From the NCBI RefSeq assembly GCF_001583695.1, contig NZ_LOBC01000020.1, positions 1-64,000 of the forward strand: a DNA stretch of 64,000 bases, in the 5' to 3' direction. The stretch's first letter is position 1; every line of letters begins with the position of its first letter. Below the pieces are notes generated by a model. It had not been told where the DNA came from. It was given only the letters and a program-made list of their open reading frames with translations, and searched no databases. A program made the translations under genes and the position numbers. This DNA is from Bacillus wiedmannii (GTDB lineage: Bacteria > Bacillota > Bacilli > Bacillales > Bacillaceae_G). Below, one piece after another: positions 26,834-35,692 of the stretch.

Positions 26834-29530
26834 TTAGGACTCTGTTGTAACAACAGCACCGTCTGCGTGAGGTGTATCTCCTCCGGTATTTTGATGTTGC
26901 TGTTCTTGTTGTTTCTTAGCTTCTTCTTCAGCTTTTTTCTTGGCCTCTTCTTCAGCTTTCTTCTTAGCTTCTTCTTCAGCTTTCTTCTTAGCTTCTTCTT
27001 CAGCTTTTCTTCTAGCTTCCTCATCAGCTTTCTTTTGAGCTTCTTCTTGCTGTTTACGTTGTTGTTCTTGTTGCTGTTCTTGTTGTTTCTTAGCCTCTTC
27101 TTCAGCTTTTTTCTTAGCTTCGTCTTGTTTTACTTTATCTTCATTAGCCTTTTTCTGGGCTTCCTCATCAGCTTTTTTCTTAGCTTCTTCATCGGCCTTT
27201 TTCTTAGCCTCTTCTTCAGCTTTTTTCGCATCTGGAGTTCCGCCAGGCGCAGTGAAGGATGCACCAACTGCTGGGCTTGTGCCAGTGCCTTTTTTCGCTA
27301 CTACAGAGAAGCTGTAAGTAACACCTGGTTTAATACCACCAAGAGTAGCTGTCGTACCACTTATTGATAGGCTACCACTTGAACCGTCAGTTGCTTTATA
27401 GCTGGCTGCATATGCATCAACTTCTGCTGGTCCAGACCAGTTTAGTGTAACAGTGCTAGCGCCATCGAAAGTGACATTAAGACCACTAGGTGCATCTACT
27501 TTAATTTGTTTAATTGCATCTTTTTTCGCACCTTTTACGTATAACTCTCCGTTTATTTCTTGTACAGAAGAAGGACGCTCGAAACGGGATTTATCTGTAG
27601 CGAATTTGCTCATCATTACTTGGAACATTTGTTGTGCAATTCTAGTAGAGCGATCACCAATGTAATTTTCTGGACCATCCTTTTCGTAACCAGTCCAAAC
27701 AGCCATTGTATATTGTGGTGTATATCCAGCGAACCAGCTATCTCTATTTGCATCAGCTGGAATACCATATTTTTTAAGAACGTCTTCATCAAAGTTCTGC
27801 GTACCTGTTTTACCGGCTACGTCAACACCAGAAACGTATGCTGTTGGACCTGTACCACCAGAACCAGGTTTTACTACGTCGCGAAGAACGTCAGTAATCA
27901 TGTAAGCTGTGTAGTCTTGCATCGCACGTTGTTCTTTCGGTTTAAAACTTTTCTTTTTCCCGTCTGGGAAGGTGACTTCTTTTACGAAGTGCGGTTTATT
28001 GTAGTTACCATCATTACCAAAGGCTGCATATGCACCTGCTAATTGTAATGGAGAACTATCGTTACTACCAATTGCTGTTGATTCATATGTTTTGCCGTCT
28101 TTAAATGTCATACCTAAGCCTTCAGCAAACGCTTGTGACTTAGGAAGGCCAACCGCTTGAGCTGTCTTTAAAGCCGGGATGTTTAATGATTTTTTCAAAG
28201 ATTCACGTAGTGAAACGTCACCTTTGTAACTCTTTGTTGCATTTCGTATTTTCTTTCCATTGGAATACGTATACTCTGAGTCGTTTAATTGATGGTATGT
28301 AGACCATTGTAAATTCTCGAATGCTGGACCGTAGTCGAAAATTGGTTTCATTGTTGAACCAACTTGGCGTTTTAAATCAGTTGCCATATTATGACCTTTG
28401 AAAGTAGATCTACTTTCTTTACGCCCAGCCCCAATTGCTCGAACTTCCCCAGATTGTGTATCCATAAATACGAATGATCCTTGGAATTGATCGTTCGGAT
28501 ACTTAATAAGATTGCCATCCATAATTTTTTCAGCATAATCTTGAGCATCTTGGTCAAGTGTTGTATGAATCGTTAAACCATCTGAACCGATATTTATATC
28601 GGGATATTCTTTTTCAACTTCTTTTACAACAGCATCTAAAAATGCTTGATACTTCATCTCAGTTACTTCTGAAGCCGGTTGAAGACCTTCAGTTACAGAG
28701 ATTTTCATTGCGTTATTCATTTCATCTTTTGTTATATAACCATGTCGATTCATTAATGATAATACGACGTTACGACGTTGTGTAGCTCGTTCAACGTTTT
28801 CTTTTTTTGTTGGATCATAAATATTAGGACCTTGGGGTAAACCAGCGAGCATCGCAGCTTCATGTAACTGCAAGTCTTTTAAATCTTTGTTATAATATTT
28901 TTTGGCTGCTGTTGCAATACCGTACGAACGGTTACCTAAGTTAATCTTATTTAAGTACATTTCTAAGATCTCATGTTTAGAGTATTGTTGCTCTAATTTG
29001 TAAGAAAGGTACCATTCTTGTACTTTTCTCTTCGCAGTTTTGTCCATCGTTAAAAAATAGTTTTTGACTACTTGTTGTGTAATCGTACTACCACCTTGAG
29101 ATCCGAACCCTCCAGTGACATTTTCCATAACTGCTTTTGTAGTTCGTTTAAAATCAATTCCATTATGATCATAGAAACGTGAATCCTCAGTTGCAAGGAA
29201 TGCACTTTCAACTACCTTTGGAATTTGATCATACGTAACGTGGGTTCGTTTTTCAGCACCGTATTCATAGAAAAAGTTCCCATTCTTATCAAGAAACTTT
29301 GTTGATAAAGGATTGACAAGTTTGGATTTATCCAATTTTGGAGCGTCCTTTACCATAACAAAGAAAGCGGAAACGCCGGCTACAAGACCAACGATACCAA
29401 GAAGTAGACAACCTATAAGGAATTTCTTGAAAAAGGAGCCTTTTTTCTTTGGTTTTTCTTCTTTATTTGTTTTTTTCTCTTGATTTTTTACATGATTTCG
29501 TTCTGTACGAGAACGATAATTATCTGACAT
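26834..29530 (-). CDS. ponA: Penicillin-binding protein 1A/1B (class A PBP)
   Basis: An 898-residue bifunctional peptidoglycan synthase. After a basic cytoplasmic tail and one anchor helix (about 35-60) comes the GT51 glycosyltransferase, with catalytic Glu in ATEDSRFYDHNG (E115) and GGSTITQQ. The transpeptidase follows, with STMK (S392-K395), SLN (448-450) and KTG (574-576). A fibronectin type III-like domain (about 690-770) follows. The last 120 residues are an Ala/Glu/Lys/Gln repeat (AEEEAKKK units) with a short tail. The start is ATG 29530 behind GTAGGAGAAAG. It lies downstream of recU on the same strand, the conserved recU-ponA pair. Confidence 0.96.
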   Translation of the reverse strand: MSDNYRSRTERNHVKNQEKKTNKEEKPKKKGSFFKKFLIGCLLLGIVGLVAGVSAFFVMVKDAPKLDKSKLVNPLSTKFLDKNGNFFYEYGAEKRTHVTYDQIPKVVESAFLATEDSRFYDHNGIDFKRTTKAVMENVTGGFGSQGGSTITQQVVKNYFLTMDKTAKRKVQEWYLSYKLEQQYSKHEILEMYLNKINLGNRSYGIATAAKKYYNKDLKDLQLHEAAMLAGLPQGPNIYDPTKKENVERATQRRNVVLSLMNRHGYITKDEMNNAMKISVTEGLQPASEVTEMKYQAFLDAVVKEVEKEYPDINIGSDGLTIHTTLDQDAQDYAEKIMDGNLIKYPNDQFQGSFVFMDTQSGEVRAIGAGRKESRSTFKGHNMATDLKRQVGSTMKPIFDYGPAFENLQWSTYHQLNDSEYTYSNGKKIRNATKSYKGDVSLRESLKKSLNIPALKTAQAVGLPKSQAFAEGLGMTFKDGKTYESTAIGSNDSSPLQLAGAYAAFGNDGNYNKPHFVKEVTFPDGKKKSFKPKEQRAMQDYTAYMITDVLRDVVKPGSGGTGPTAYVSGVDVAGKTGTQNFDEDVLKKYGIPADANRDSWFAGYTPQYTMAVWTGYEKDGPENYIGDRSTRIAQQMFQVMMSKFATDKSRFERPSSVQEINGELYVKGAKKDAIKQIKVDAPSGLNVTFDGASTVTLNWSGPAEVDAYAASYKATDGSSGSLSISGTTATLGGIKPGVTYSFSVVAKKGTGTSPAVGASFTAPGGTPDAKKAEEEAKKKADEEAKKKADEEAQKKANEDKVKQDEAKKKAEEEAKKQQEQQQEQQRKQQEEAQKKADEEARRKAEEEAKKKAEEEAKKKAEEEAKKKAEEEAKKQQEQQHQNTGGDTPHADGAVVTTES
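26905..27235 (-). repeat. In-frame 24-bp coding repeats in the ponA tail
   Basis: Near-identical 24-bp units encoding AEEEAKKK or ADEEAKKK recur many times, interrupted by a Gln-rich spacer. The copy number could change by slippage without breaking the frame. Confidence 0.85.
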
Positions 29531-29596
29531 TATACTTTCTCCTACCTTTCATTCTCTCCCCCAAAAGTCGAAAAAAGAGCCTTAGTGATGACTCTA

Positions 29597-30199
29597 TCAC
29601 GAAAAATAAACCGTGTCTAGTACACGGATATAGTCAATCCGAGGGTGATAACCGCATGATAATAAAGATCCATGCTCTTCTATTTCTTCTTTCGTAATCG
29701 ACTTGCGTCCACCTGTATTTTGACGATTCCAAAATGCAATAATATGTTTTGCATCTAATAAATAAAATTCATCAAAAAGTGTAAATTTAATAATGACAAA
29801 TGCAATTCCATTATGAGCAACCACTTGCTTCATATGTTCTATTTGATGAAGGTGGAAGTTTTGAAGTGGGAAACTAGTTTTATTTTTTGTTTCCTTTGCT
29901 TCAAAATCGATGTATTTCCCTTTGTATACACCGTTGTAATCTGTCGTAGAAGGTTGTTTAAAATACGCTTCTTTTACCACTGCAGCACTCCGAGCGGGGT
30001 AATCTACTTTTACAATTTGAAGAGGTGTAGGTTTTTTATGTACACATGCAATATTATGGGTTAAGTAATATTGATTTGTTTCATTCAATTCCTCTTCAAG
30101 GGACATACCTCTATTACTATAAGTATGTTTTTTAATTGGTGTTTTATGAGGTTGTGAAGCTTGATTGTACCGTTTTCCGTTTGGGTAACGAATGGTCAT
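29597..30199 (-). CDS. recU: Holliday junction resolvase RecU
   Basis: A 200-residue nuclease resolving four-way junctions in recombination and chromosome segregation. RecU landmarks are [11 protein letters not shown] (about 29-39), [21 protein letters not shown] (metal-binding D, D, E-x-K at about 83-103) and [14 protein letters not shown]. The N-terminus starts [11 protein letters not shown] as in the family. It is the first gene of recU-ponA. Confidence 0.96.
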   Translation of the reverse strand: MTIRYPNGKRYNQASQPHKTPIKKHTYSNRGMSLEEELNETNQYYLTHNIACVHKKPTPLQIVKVDYPARSAAVVKEAYFKQPSTTDYNGVYKGKYIDFEAKETKNKTSFPLQNFHLHQIEHMKQVVAHNGIAFVIIKFTLFDEFYLLDAKHIIAFWNRQNTGGRKSITKEEIEEHGSLLSCGYHPRIDYIRVLDTVYFS

Positions 30200-30239
30200 A
30201 GTGTGTCCACTCCCAACTTGCTAAGAATTACTTACAAAG

Positions 30240-31328
30240 GTGATTATAACAAAAAATGAAAAAAGATGTGACCTTTTTGAAGAAAGGTATGATGACTTAT
30301 TTATGTTTACATGGAATGATTATGAGAAAATTAAACAATATCGTAAAAATATGGTTTGTACAGACGAAGAAAAAACAATCGTTTATAACATTAAGAGGAA
30401 AATAGAAATGGCTAATATGGACAACATTTCTCGAACACAGTCTTATCAAGAATATTATGTAAGGAACAGTGAAATTAGGTGGGCCTTTTTAGCAAGTATG
30501 GTCTCGAGAAATGCGGGATGGAATATGACTGATTTAAAAGGGAGATATTATGCTACTGTTTTACCTCAAACAGTAAAAAAACATTTGTTTCTGACTTATG
30601 AAGAAGCGAATTGGATTATTTTTTTAGATGCATTTCCTCAGCTATTGTTATACGAAGAAAGTAAGAGGAGGCAGGTACCACTATTCCATTTGTTACAATA
30701 TTTTAACGTATCAATTTTCATGGAAAAAGAATGGATTTATTTTTTGGAAAAAAAAGATATAAATAGGCTCATGACAGCGCTTATTATAAATGAGCAAAAT
30801 AAAATTCAAAAACCAGTTATTGAGAATGCATATTTTAAAAAACATGTATTCCATACTGCACTTTTTAAATTGCAAGAAATGCTTCATATTAGTGCTGTTA
30901 TTTTTCCGACTGTTGAAGGGAGGATGTATGGTTTTTCAGTTTATCAATTTGAAACGTTACAAAAGCGTATAGAACTAGGGCAGAAATTAGCGGAGTTACT
31001 GTTTCATCCGAATTATAAAAGTTTATTCCATAGGTTTGCATTGCAAACTATACACACAGGATCAAGAGCAGATTATGAATATTATGTAAGAGAAGCTAGA
31101 AAATCTTGTACGCCAGCCCTTAGAGAGGTTTATCCTGTCGTTGCACATAAGGAAATAAGTATGAGAGATTGGTTTTGTAGAGATAAGGAAATAAATGAGT
31201 TGTTTCTACTGGAAGAGTATAAGGGTGAAGTTGATATAACAGAATGGTATAAAAGAAAGAGGGAGCAAATCTATGTTGCTTCTATCGTAAATCGTTTTGT
31301 TAAAAGGATGGATGAGTTCGTGATATAA
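30240..31328 (+). CDS. yppC: DUF2515 protein YppC
   Basis: A 362-residue protein of the DUF2515/YppC family, with the signature NISRTQSYQEYY and MVSRNAGWNMTDLKGR (about 65-110). No signal or membrane segment is evident. The GTG at 30240 sits very close to an AAAGG site; the next in-frame ATG is 21 codons further on, so the start is uncertain. It diverges from recU and ends in a strong terminator. Confidence 0.82.
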   Translation: MIITKNEKRCDLFEERYDDLFMFTWNDYEKIKQYRKNMVCTDEEKTIVYNIKRKIEMANMDNISRTQSYQEYYVRNSEIRWAFLASMVSRNAGWNMTDLKGRYYATVLPQTVKKHLFLTYEEANWIIFLDAFPQLLLYEESKRRQVPLFHLLQYFNVSIFMEKEWIYFLEKKDINRLMTALIINEQNKIQKPVIENAYFKKHVFHTALFKLQEMLHISAVIFPTVEGRMYGFSVYQFETLQKRIELGQKLAELLFHPNYKSLFHRFALQTIHTGSRADYEYYVREARKSCTPALREVYPVVAHKEISMRDWFCRDKEINELFLLEEYKGEVDITEWYKRKREQIYVASIVNRFVKRMDEFVI

Positions 31329-31334
31329 TAAAAA

Positions 31335-31375
31335 AGAAGTCCCGTCTTCATAAGTGAAGACGGGACTTCTTAATG
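31335..31375 (+). terminator. Terminator after yppC
   Basis: A 16-bp inverted repeat (AGAAGTCCCGTCTTCA / TGAAGACGGGACTTCT) begins a few bases after the stop. The T run is short on the plus strand; the opposite strand has an A-run counterpart. Confidence 0.75.
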
Positions 31376-31484
31376 TGAAGTAATCCTGCCGTGTATGCTA
31401 AGAATTTAATCTCAAAACGTAATGAATATAAGAGATTAAGGATGCTTCAGAAATTAGCTTTTTGTAAAAGCGCTAAAGTCTCAC

Positions 31485-31641
31485 TTTATCCCGCTACTTG
31501 CCGGGCAGTAAGACCCACGTCTCAAAATTCAGTGAAAGCAAAGAATTTAGGTGTGGATCAACTGCCCGTAAAAGCCCGATTGAGAAGGCTAATAATCAGT
31601 GGGGATGAACAAAAACCCCGCTGATTAAAGTTTCACTTTAT
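31485..31641 (-). repeat. bcr1 repeat element, full length
   Basis: Bounded by TTTAT direct repeats (31485-31489 and 31637-31641), about 155 bp in all, the size and target site known for bcr1. Read on the minus strand, it begins AAAGTGAAACTTTAATCAG, contains a CCCC/GGGG hairpin, a GGGCAGT/ACTGCCC pair and ends GGGTCTTACTGCCCGGCAAG. The short copy at 1381-1476 shares both ends. Its left (minus-strand 5') edge carries the sspM stop codon. Confidence 0.85.
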
Positions 31642-31739
31642 GTAGCAGGGAAGTTTGGACCATCTAACTTAGGGTTGCCAGTCTCGGGTTTATTTTGTTT
31701 GTTTTGTTTTTTCTTTTTTTCGTTTTTGTTCTTTGCCAT
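31638..31739 (-). CDS. sspM: Small acid-soluble spore protein M (SspM)
   Basis: A 33-residue, lysine- and asparagine-rich peptide starting MAKNKNEKK and ending NPKLDGPNFPAT. The C-terminus resembles B. subtilis SspM (KLGGPNRPST), and the position between yppC and yppD is the same. AGGAGG is nine bases before ATG 31739; an in-frame ATG at 31745 is too close to it. The stop codon TAA (31638-31640) falls inside the TTTAT boundary of the adjacent bcr1 repeat. It is too short to be found by most ORF callers. Confidence 0.75.
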   Translation of the reverse strand: MAKNKNEKKKKQNKQNKPETGNPKLDGPNFPAT

Positions 31740-31899
31740 TTTCATACACCTCCTTTTTGTATTGTTACCATTTCTATAAATGACATACAAAATGATTTCT
31801 TTGACGAATAACAACTAGTTTTGTCATGTGAGCAGGAGTGAGGAGTCATTCGGCGAAATTACATGACAAAGGAAAAGCAAAGAAGGGGGCGTTTTGTAT

Positions 31900-32142
31900 A
31901 TGGCGATGGTTCAGAAGGAAGATGTAATGAAAACAATGGATCAAATGTTAAGTTCTCTCGATTTGCTGGAAATGAATATAGGGATTAGAATGAATCATGC
32001 ATTGAAGGATACGAGTGAAAAAATATGCAATAAAATAGAAATAACAGAAATGCATATTGAGCATATGGAAAATAAATTAGTGCATCACGAAGAAAAAGGG
32101 AATTGGGTGAAGGCATTTCAAAACGTCGTAGTGAGTGCATAA
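31900..32142 (+). CDS. yppD: YppD-like small protein
   Basis: An 80-residue helical protein (MAMVQKEDVMKTMDQ), with the same length and position as B. subtilis yppD. ATG 31900 is chosen over TTG 31894, with AAGGGGGC upstream. Its heptad-like hydrophobic pattern suggests a coiled coil. Function unknown. yppE follows after 15 bases. Confidence 0.75.
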   Translation: MAMVQKEDVMKTMDQMLSSLDLLEMNIGIRMNHALKDTSEKICNKIEITEMHIEHMENKLVHHEEKGNWVKAFQNVVVSA

Positions 32143-32157
32143 TAAGGTGGGAATAAA

Positions 32158-32502
32158 ATGAAGTATGAAGCATTAATACAATCTTCAGAAAAACTCATGC
32201 AGTATAATAATGAAGCGAATGTGAAAAAAAGAGAAATGATTGAGTACGATTTTTATAAGGATATGAAACCATTTGTAGATATGGTAGATGAGGAATTAAA
32301 AGTGTGGAAAGAATTAGCTTATAAATGGATTAAGGAAGAAAAACCGAAGTATATACATGTACAGCAAATTGATCAAGTGTACGATAATTTACAGACAAAT
32401 GTTTTGCAATGTTTTGTAAATAAAGGTAAAGGTAAGCGATTCTTTGAAACACATCAAGCCATTTCGTATACTTTGCAAAATATAATTGAGCAATGTAAGT
32501 AA
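32158..32502 (+). CDS. yppE: DUF1798 protein YppE
   Basis: A 114-residue all-helical protein of the DUF1798/YppE family; the B. subtilis member has a four-helix fold with no known activity. The start at 32158 follows AAGGTGGG. It forms a pair with yppD and converges on yppF at a bidirectional terminator. Confidence 0.85.
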   Translation: MKYEALIQSSEKLMQYNNEANVKKREMIEYDFYKDMKPFVDMVDEELKVWKELAYKWIKEEKPKYIHVQQIDQVYDNLQTNVLQCFVNKGKGKRFFETHQAISYTLQNIIEQCK

Positions 32503-32527
32503 CAAGAGGGGAAACCCTCTTGTTTTT
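32501..32527. terminator. Bidirectional terminator between yppE and yppF
   Basis: AACAAGAGGG / CCCTCTTGTT with a GAAA loop and T7. Confidence 0.88.
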
Positions 32528-32719
32528 TTATGCTTCTGTCATTGTTGTAGGCTTTGTTGCACCGTTTATTTCTAATTCTTTTATTAATGTTCGGTAATCT
32601 GAAATGCATATTTTTCCTTCGAGATACCAATGTCTCGCAAAGTCTAACAATTCATTTACATTCTCTGTGTAATACCCCTTTTTTTGAGAAAACGCTTGTT
32701 TTAAATCCCCTAATACCAT
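32528..32719 (-). CDS. yppF: YppF family protein
   Basis: A 63-residue helical protein of the YppF family, with VNELLDFARHWYLEGKI and DYRTLIKELE motifs. The start follows GGGGGAGGAATC on the minus strand. No function is known. It stands alone between two intergenic regions. Confidence 0.82.
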   Translation of the reverse strand: MVLGDLKQAFSQKKGYYTENVNELLDFARHWYLEGKICISDYRTLIKELEINGATKPTTMTEA

Positions 32720-32834
32720 GTTGATTCCTCCCCCATGAGAATCTTCTTCTTCACTATCATAGCATGGAAGGGTTTTCTTTTTTAATTTTTTAAAAATTTA
32801 AACTTCCGACAAAAATAGACAGAGACTCCGCCAC

Positions 32835-32862
32835 ACAAATTATTTTACAAGTACATATTATA
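32835..32862 (+). promoter_or_regulatory. Putative sigma-K promoter of yppG
   Basis: AC at 32835-32836, 17 bases, then CATATTATA (32854-32862). It matches the sigma-K pattern AC-(16/17)-CATAnnnTA and lies 35 bases before the yppG start. Confidence 0.55.
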
Positions 32863-32896
32863 TATGTAGAAACTTATGTGAAGGAGGAGAGAATGC

Positions 32897-33421
32897 ATGT
32901 TTCAACAATCTAACGTATATCAGCAATCTAATCCATATGCACAGCAAAATATGTACCAATATAATACGGATACATATTTACGGTATAATATGTATCCTTT
33001 CGAGCCTAATTATGGAAATCAAAATTATTACCAGCCATTTGAAGTGTCGTTTATGAATCAACCACAACAACAGCAGCCCTATATGGATCAACAGCAGCAA
33101 CCCTATACGAATCAACAGCAGCAACCTTATATGGATCAACAACAGCAACCTTATATGAATTCACAATACTATATGCCACCACCATCTCCCTATGGAAATC
33201 AACAAGCGATGTTTTATCCACCAAAACAACCGTACCCGACGCAGAATAAACAAAAACAACAACAGCAACCGAGTCAATTTTCTAGTTTTGTTTCCCAATT
33301 TAAAAACTCAGATGGTAACTATGATGTAAATAAAATGATGAATACAGCTGGACAAATGATGAATGCGATGAACCAAGTGACAGGTATTGTAAAGCAAGTT
33401 GGAGGTTTTTTTGGTAAGTAA
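32897..33421 (+). CDS. yppG: YppG-like protein, Gln/Pro-rich probable spore coat component
   Basis: A 174-residue low-complexity protein rich in Gln, Tyr, Pro, Asn and Met. The middle has four tandem QQQQPYMDQ-type units (about 55-95). The C-terminal 45 residues (about FSSFVSQFKNSDGNYDVNKMM to GGFFGK) are the more conserved YppG part. The composition and the sigma-K-like promoter upstream fit a mother-cell spore coat protein. AAGGAGGAGAG precedes ATG 32897. Confidence 0.8.
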   Translation: MFQQSNVYQQSNPYAQQNMYQYNTDTYLRYNMYPFEPNYGNQNYYQPFEVSFMNQPQQQQPYMDQQQQPYTNQQQQPYMDQQQQPYMNSQYYMPPPSPYGNQQAMFYPPKQPYPTQNKQKQQQQPSQFSSFVSQFKNSDGNYDVNKMMNTAGQMMNAMNQVTGIVKQVGGFFGK

Positions 33422-33505
33422 TCTTGGGGGTTGTCTATAAAAAGCATTACGTATAAAGCAGAAGGCTAGACAAATTTCCTTGTAATAAATGGGTATATAT
33501 AACAA

Positions 33506-33533
33506 ACGGCTTTCTCTCTTTTCTCATATTGTA
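33506..33533 (+). promoter_or_regulatory. Putative sigma-K promoter of cotD
   Basis: AC at 33506-33507, 17 bases, then CATATTGTA (33525-33533), matching AC-(16/17)-CATAnnnTA, about 44 bases before cotD. Confidence 0.6.
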
Positions 33534-33576
33534 AAGTGTAGTCAGATTTTTTTAACGAGAGAGGAGAGAAAAAACT

Positions 33577-33987
33577 ATGCATCATTGTCATCCTTGTTTT
33601 GGAGGGCATAAGCCTGTAGGACCTATCTGTACAACTGCTCCTGTCATTCATCCGACGAAACAGTGTGTAACACATTCTTTTTCAACAACGGTGGTGCCAC
33701 ACATTTTCCCAACGCATACAACACATGTTCATCATCAACAAATTAAAAACCAAAACTTCTTCCCACAAACAAACTCGAATGTAAATGTTGTAGACCCGAT
33801 TGACCCAGGGTTCGGCGGCGGATGTGGACCATGTGGTCATGGACATCATGGACATCACGTATCACCATTTGGACCAGGACCAAATGTATCACCATTCGGA
33901 CCAAACGTATCACCATTTTTACCAAACAATGTATCACCAGTAGGTCCGAATATTGGACCAAACGTTGGTGGAATATTTAAAAAGTAA
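33577..33987 (+). CDS. cotD: Spore coat protein CotD
   Basis: A 136-residue His/Cys-rich inner coat protein. It starts MHHCHPCFGGHKP and has the conserved THTTHVHHQQIKNQNFFPQT stretch, then a GHGHHGHH run and repeated VSPFGPN units. It is assembled on the forespore surface in the mother cell. GAGAGGAGAG precedes the start, and a sigma-K-like promoter lies upstream. Confidence 0.93.
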   Translation: MHHCHPCFGGHKPVGPICTTAPVIHPTKQCVTHSFSTTVVPHIFPTHTTHVHHQQIKNQNFFPQTNSNVNVVDPIDPGFGGGCGPCGHGHHGHHVSPFGPGPNVSPFGPNVSPFLPNNVSPVGPNIGPNVGGIFKK

Positions 33988-33997
33988 ATGATATGTT

Positions 33998-34027
33998 AGA
34001 ACTAGCGAAATGCTAGTTCTTTTTTTG
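33998..34027 (+). terminator. Terminator of cotD
   Basis: AGAACTAGC / GCTAGTTCT hairpin with T8. Confidence 0.88.
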
Positions 34028-34043
34028 TAATTGGAGTGTTGAT

Positions 34044-34598
34044 ATGAAAGTTATTGCTGTAACGGGATATAAGCCATTTGAACTTGGTATATTTAAAAAT
34101 GATCATCCAGGGGTGGAATGTATAAAAAAAGCATTGCATCGAAAATTAACTACTTTTGTAGAAGAAGGTTTGGAATGGGTGATAATAAGTGGGCAGTTAG
34201 GAGTCGAATTATGGGCTGCTGAAGTTGTTTTTGAAATTCAAGTAGAATATCCAGATCTAAAATTAGCGGTATTTACTCCGTTTTTAGAACAAGAAGAAAG
34301 CTGGAAGGAAGATAACCGTGAATATTACGAATGTATTCTCTCTCAAGCAGACCATATTGATAGTATTACGAAACGGAAGTACGAAAGCCCGGAACAATTT
34401 AAATTAAAAAATCAATTTTTTATTGAAAAAAGTGATGCACTTTTAGCTGTATATGATGAAGAAAAACCAGGGAGTCCCAAATATATTGTAGAAGCAGCAA
34501 AGAAAAAAGGAGAAATAGAAAATTATCACAGTTATTTTATTCTTTTTTCTGATTTACAAGATATAATAGAAGAGGAACAGTGGAATAATGCTGAGTAA
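34044..34598 (+). CDS. ypsA: DUF1273 protein YpsA
   Basis: A 184-residue Rossmann-like protein of the YpsA/SLOG family that binds nucleotide-type ligands. The landmarks [33 protein letters not shown] (glycine-rich loop near 48-63), TPFLEQEE and [16 protein letters not shown] are present. In B. subtilis, overproduction blocks cell division, and the gene lies next to gpsB as here. Confidence 0.9.
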   Translation: MKVIAVTGYKPFELGIFKNDHPGVECIKKALHRKLTTFVEEGLEWVIISGQLGVELWAAEVVFEIQVEYPDLKLAVFTPFLEQEESWKEDNREYYECILSQADHIDSITKRKYESPEQFKLKNQFFIEKSDALLAVYDEEKPGSPKYIVEAAKKKGEIENYHSYFILFSDLQDIIEEEQWNNAE

Positions 34599-34695
34599 TA
34601 TGTAATATAGTACTCGTATATATGATTGACAAAAGGCATTGTTTCTGAAAAAATTTAGGTAATGAAAGTTTTGGCAAAAATTTGAGGTGAAGAAA

Positions 34696-35034
34696 ATGAT
34701 TTCGGATAAAATTAAATTAACGGCGAAAGATATTTTAGAAAAAGAATTTAAAACAGGCATGAGAGGCTATCAACAAGAAGAAGTAGACAAGTTTCTTGAT
34801 ATGATCATTAAAGACTATGAAGCTTTCCACAAGGAGTTTGATCAATTAAAGCAACAAAATGCTCGTTTAAAGCGTGAATTAGAGGAACAAAAATTAGTAG
34901 CAACGCAAGTACCACAACAACCAGTTGTACAAACACCAGTTGCACAACCTGTATATAACAACACGAATACGGACATTTTAAAACGTCTATCTAATTTAGA
35001 AAAAGCTGTATTTGGAAGTAAGTTATACGAATAA
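34696..35034 (+). CDS. gpsB: Cell-cycle protein GpsB
   Basis: A 112-residue DivIVA-like protein that shuttles PBP1 between side wall and septum. The N-terminal membrane/PBP-binding domain reads [28 protein letters not shown] (here cited as landmarks around residues 8-35). A coiled coil (about 36-68), a Gln/Val/Pro linker and a C-terminal oligomer domain ([14 protein letters not shown]) follow. ATG 34696 is chosen because GAGG is eight bases upstream. Its partner PBP1 gene ponA lies 5 kb away. Confidence 0.95.
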   Translation: MISDKIKLTAKDILEKEFKTGMRGYQQEEVDKFLDMIIKDYEAFHKEFDQLKQQNARLKRELEEQKLVATQVPQQPVVQTPVAQPVYNNTNTDILKRLSNLEKAVFGSKLYE

Positions 35035-35079
35035 TTTCTAGTGGTAAAAAGGTTAAAGCATTTTACATAGAAAAAAACA

Positions 35080-35108
35080 TTGCAAAATCTTTTTGTTTCC
35101 ACTATACT
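35080..35108 (+). promoter_or_regulatory. Sigma-A promoter of rnpB
   Basis: TTGCAA (35080-35085), 17-bp spacer and TATACT (35103-35108), ending about 8 bases before the RNA start. Confidence 0.75.
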
Positions 35109-35115
35109 AATGGAT

Positions 35116-35524
35116 GTCATAACGTTTGGGTAATCGCTGCAACGCCAACGTTGTAGAGGAAAGTCCATGCTCGCACGGCCTGAGATGGCTGTAGTGTTCG
35201 TGCCTAGCCAATTCATAAGCTAGGGTATTCTGGCTGTAAGGCTGGTTTAACGGCAGGGAAAAAACCTAAGTCCTTTCGGATATGGTTTGACTACCTTTAA
35301 AGTGCCACAGTGACGAAGTCCTTGAAGAAATGATAGGAGTGGAACGAGGTAAACCCCACGAGCGAGAAACCCAAATAATGGTAGGGGAATCTTTTCCAAG
35401 GAAATGAACGATGGGAAAGGACAGGTTGTATAACCTGTAGATAGATGATTGCCACCGGAGTACGAGGCGTGGGCCGTTTGCAGTACAAAGGAACAGAACA
35501 TGGCTTACAGAACGTTATGAACCA
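35116..35524 (+). ncRNA. rnpB: RNase P RNA, type B
   Basis: The catalytic RNA of RNase P, about 409 nt. It contains the Bacillus-type core: GGGTAATCGCTGC and GAGGAAAGTCCATGCTCGCA near the 5' side, GCCACAGTGACGAAGTC and GGTAAACCCC in the middle, GATAGATGATTGCC, and the closing CATGGCTTACAGAACGTTA. The 5' and 3' ends (AACGTT... / AACGTT) can pair. It lies between gpsB and ypsC as in B. subtilis. Open frames on the opposite strand are shadows. Confidence 0.97.
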
Positions 35525-35540
35525 ACTATGAAATAACTCA

Positions 35541-35570
35541 GCTCTCCTTTGTTAGAGGAGGGCTTTTTAT
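35541..35570 (+). terminator. Terminator of rnpB
   Basis: GCTCTCCT / AGGAGGGC (one G-U pair) followed by T5. Confidence 0.8.
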
Positions 35571-35692
35571 TTGTATGAAGTTATAAATTATGAGTTAAAA
35601 TGGTTAATGAGAAAATTCTTCGTAAAATGTAATGATTAATAGGACAAATTGCTATTAATTATTGTTTAACTATACATAAGAGGTGAATGCAA

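Noticed and set aside
26867..27367. 166-residue Phe/Leu/Ser-rich frame opposite ponA
   Set aside because: It is the antisense of the Glu/Lys repeat region, a typical composition artefact.
31391..31624. 77-residue open frame after yppC
   Set aside because: It overlaps the bcr1 element and has no ribosome site; its sequence is explained by the repeat.
35247..35501. Open frames on the minus strand over rnpB
   Set aside because: They fall inside the RNase P RNA gene.
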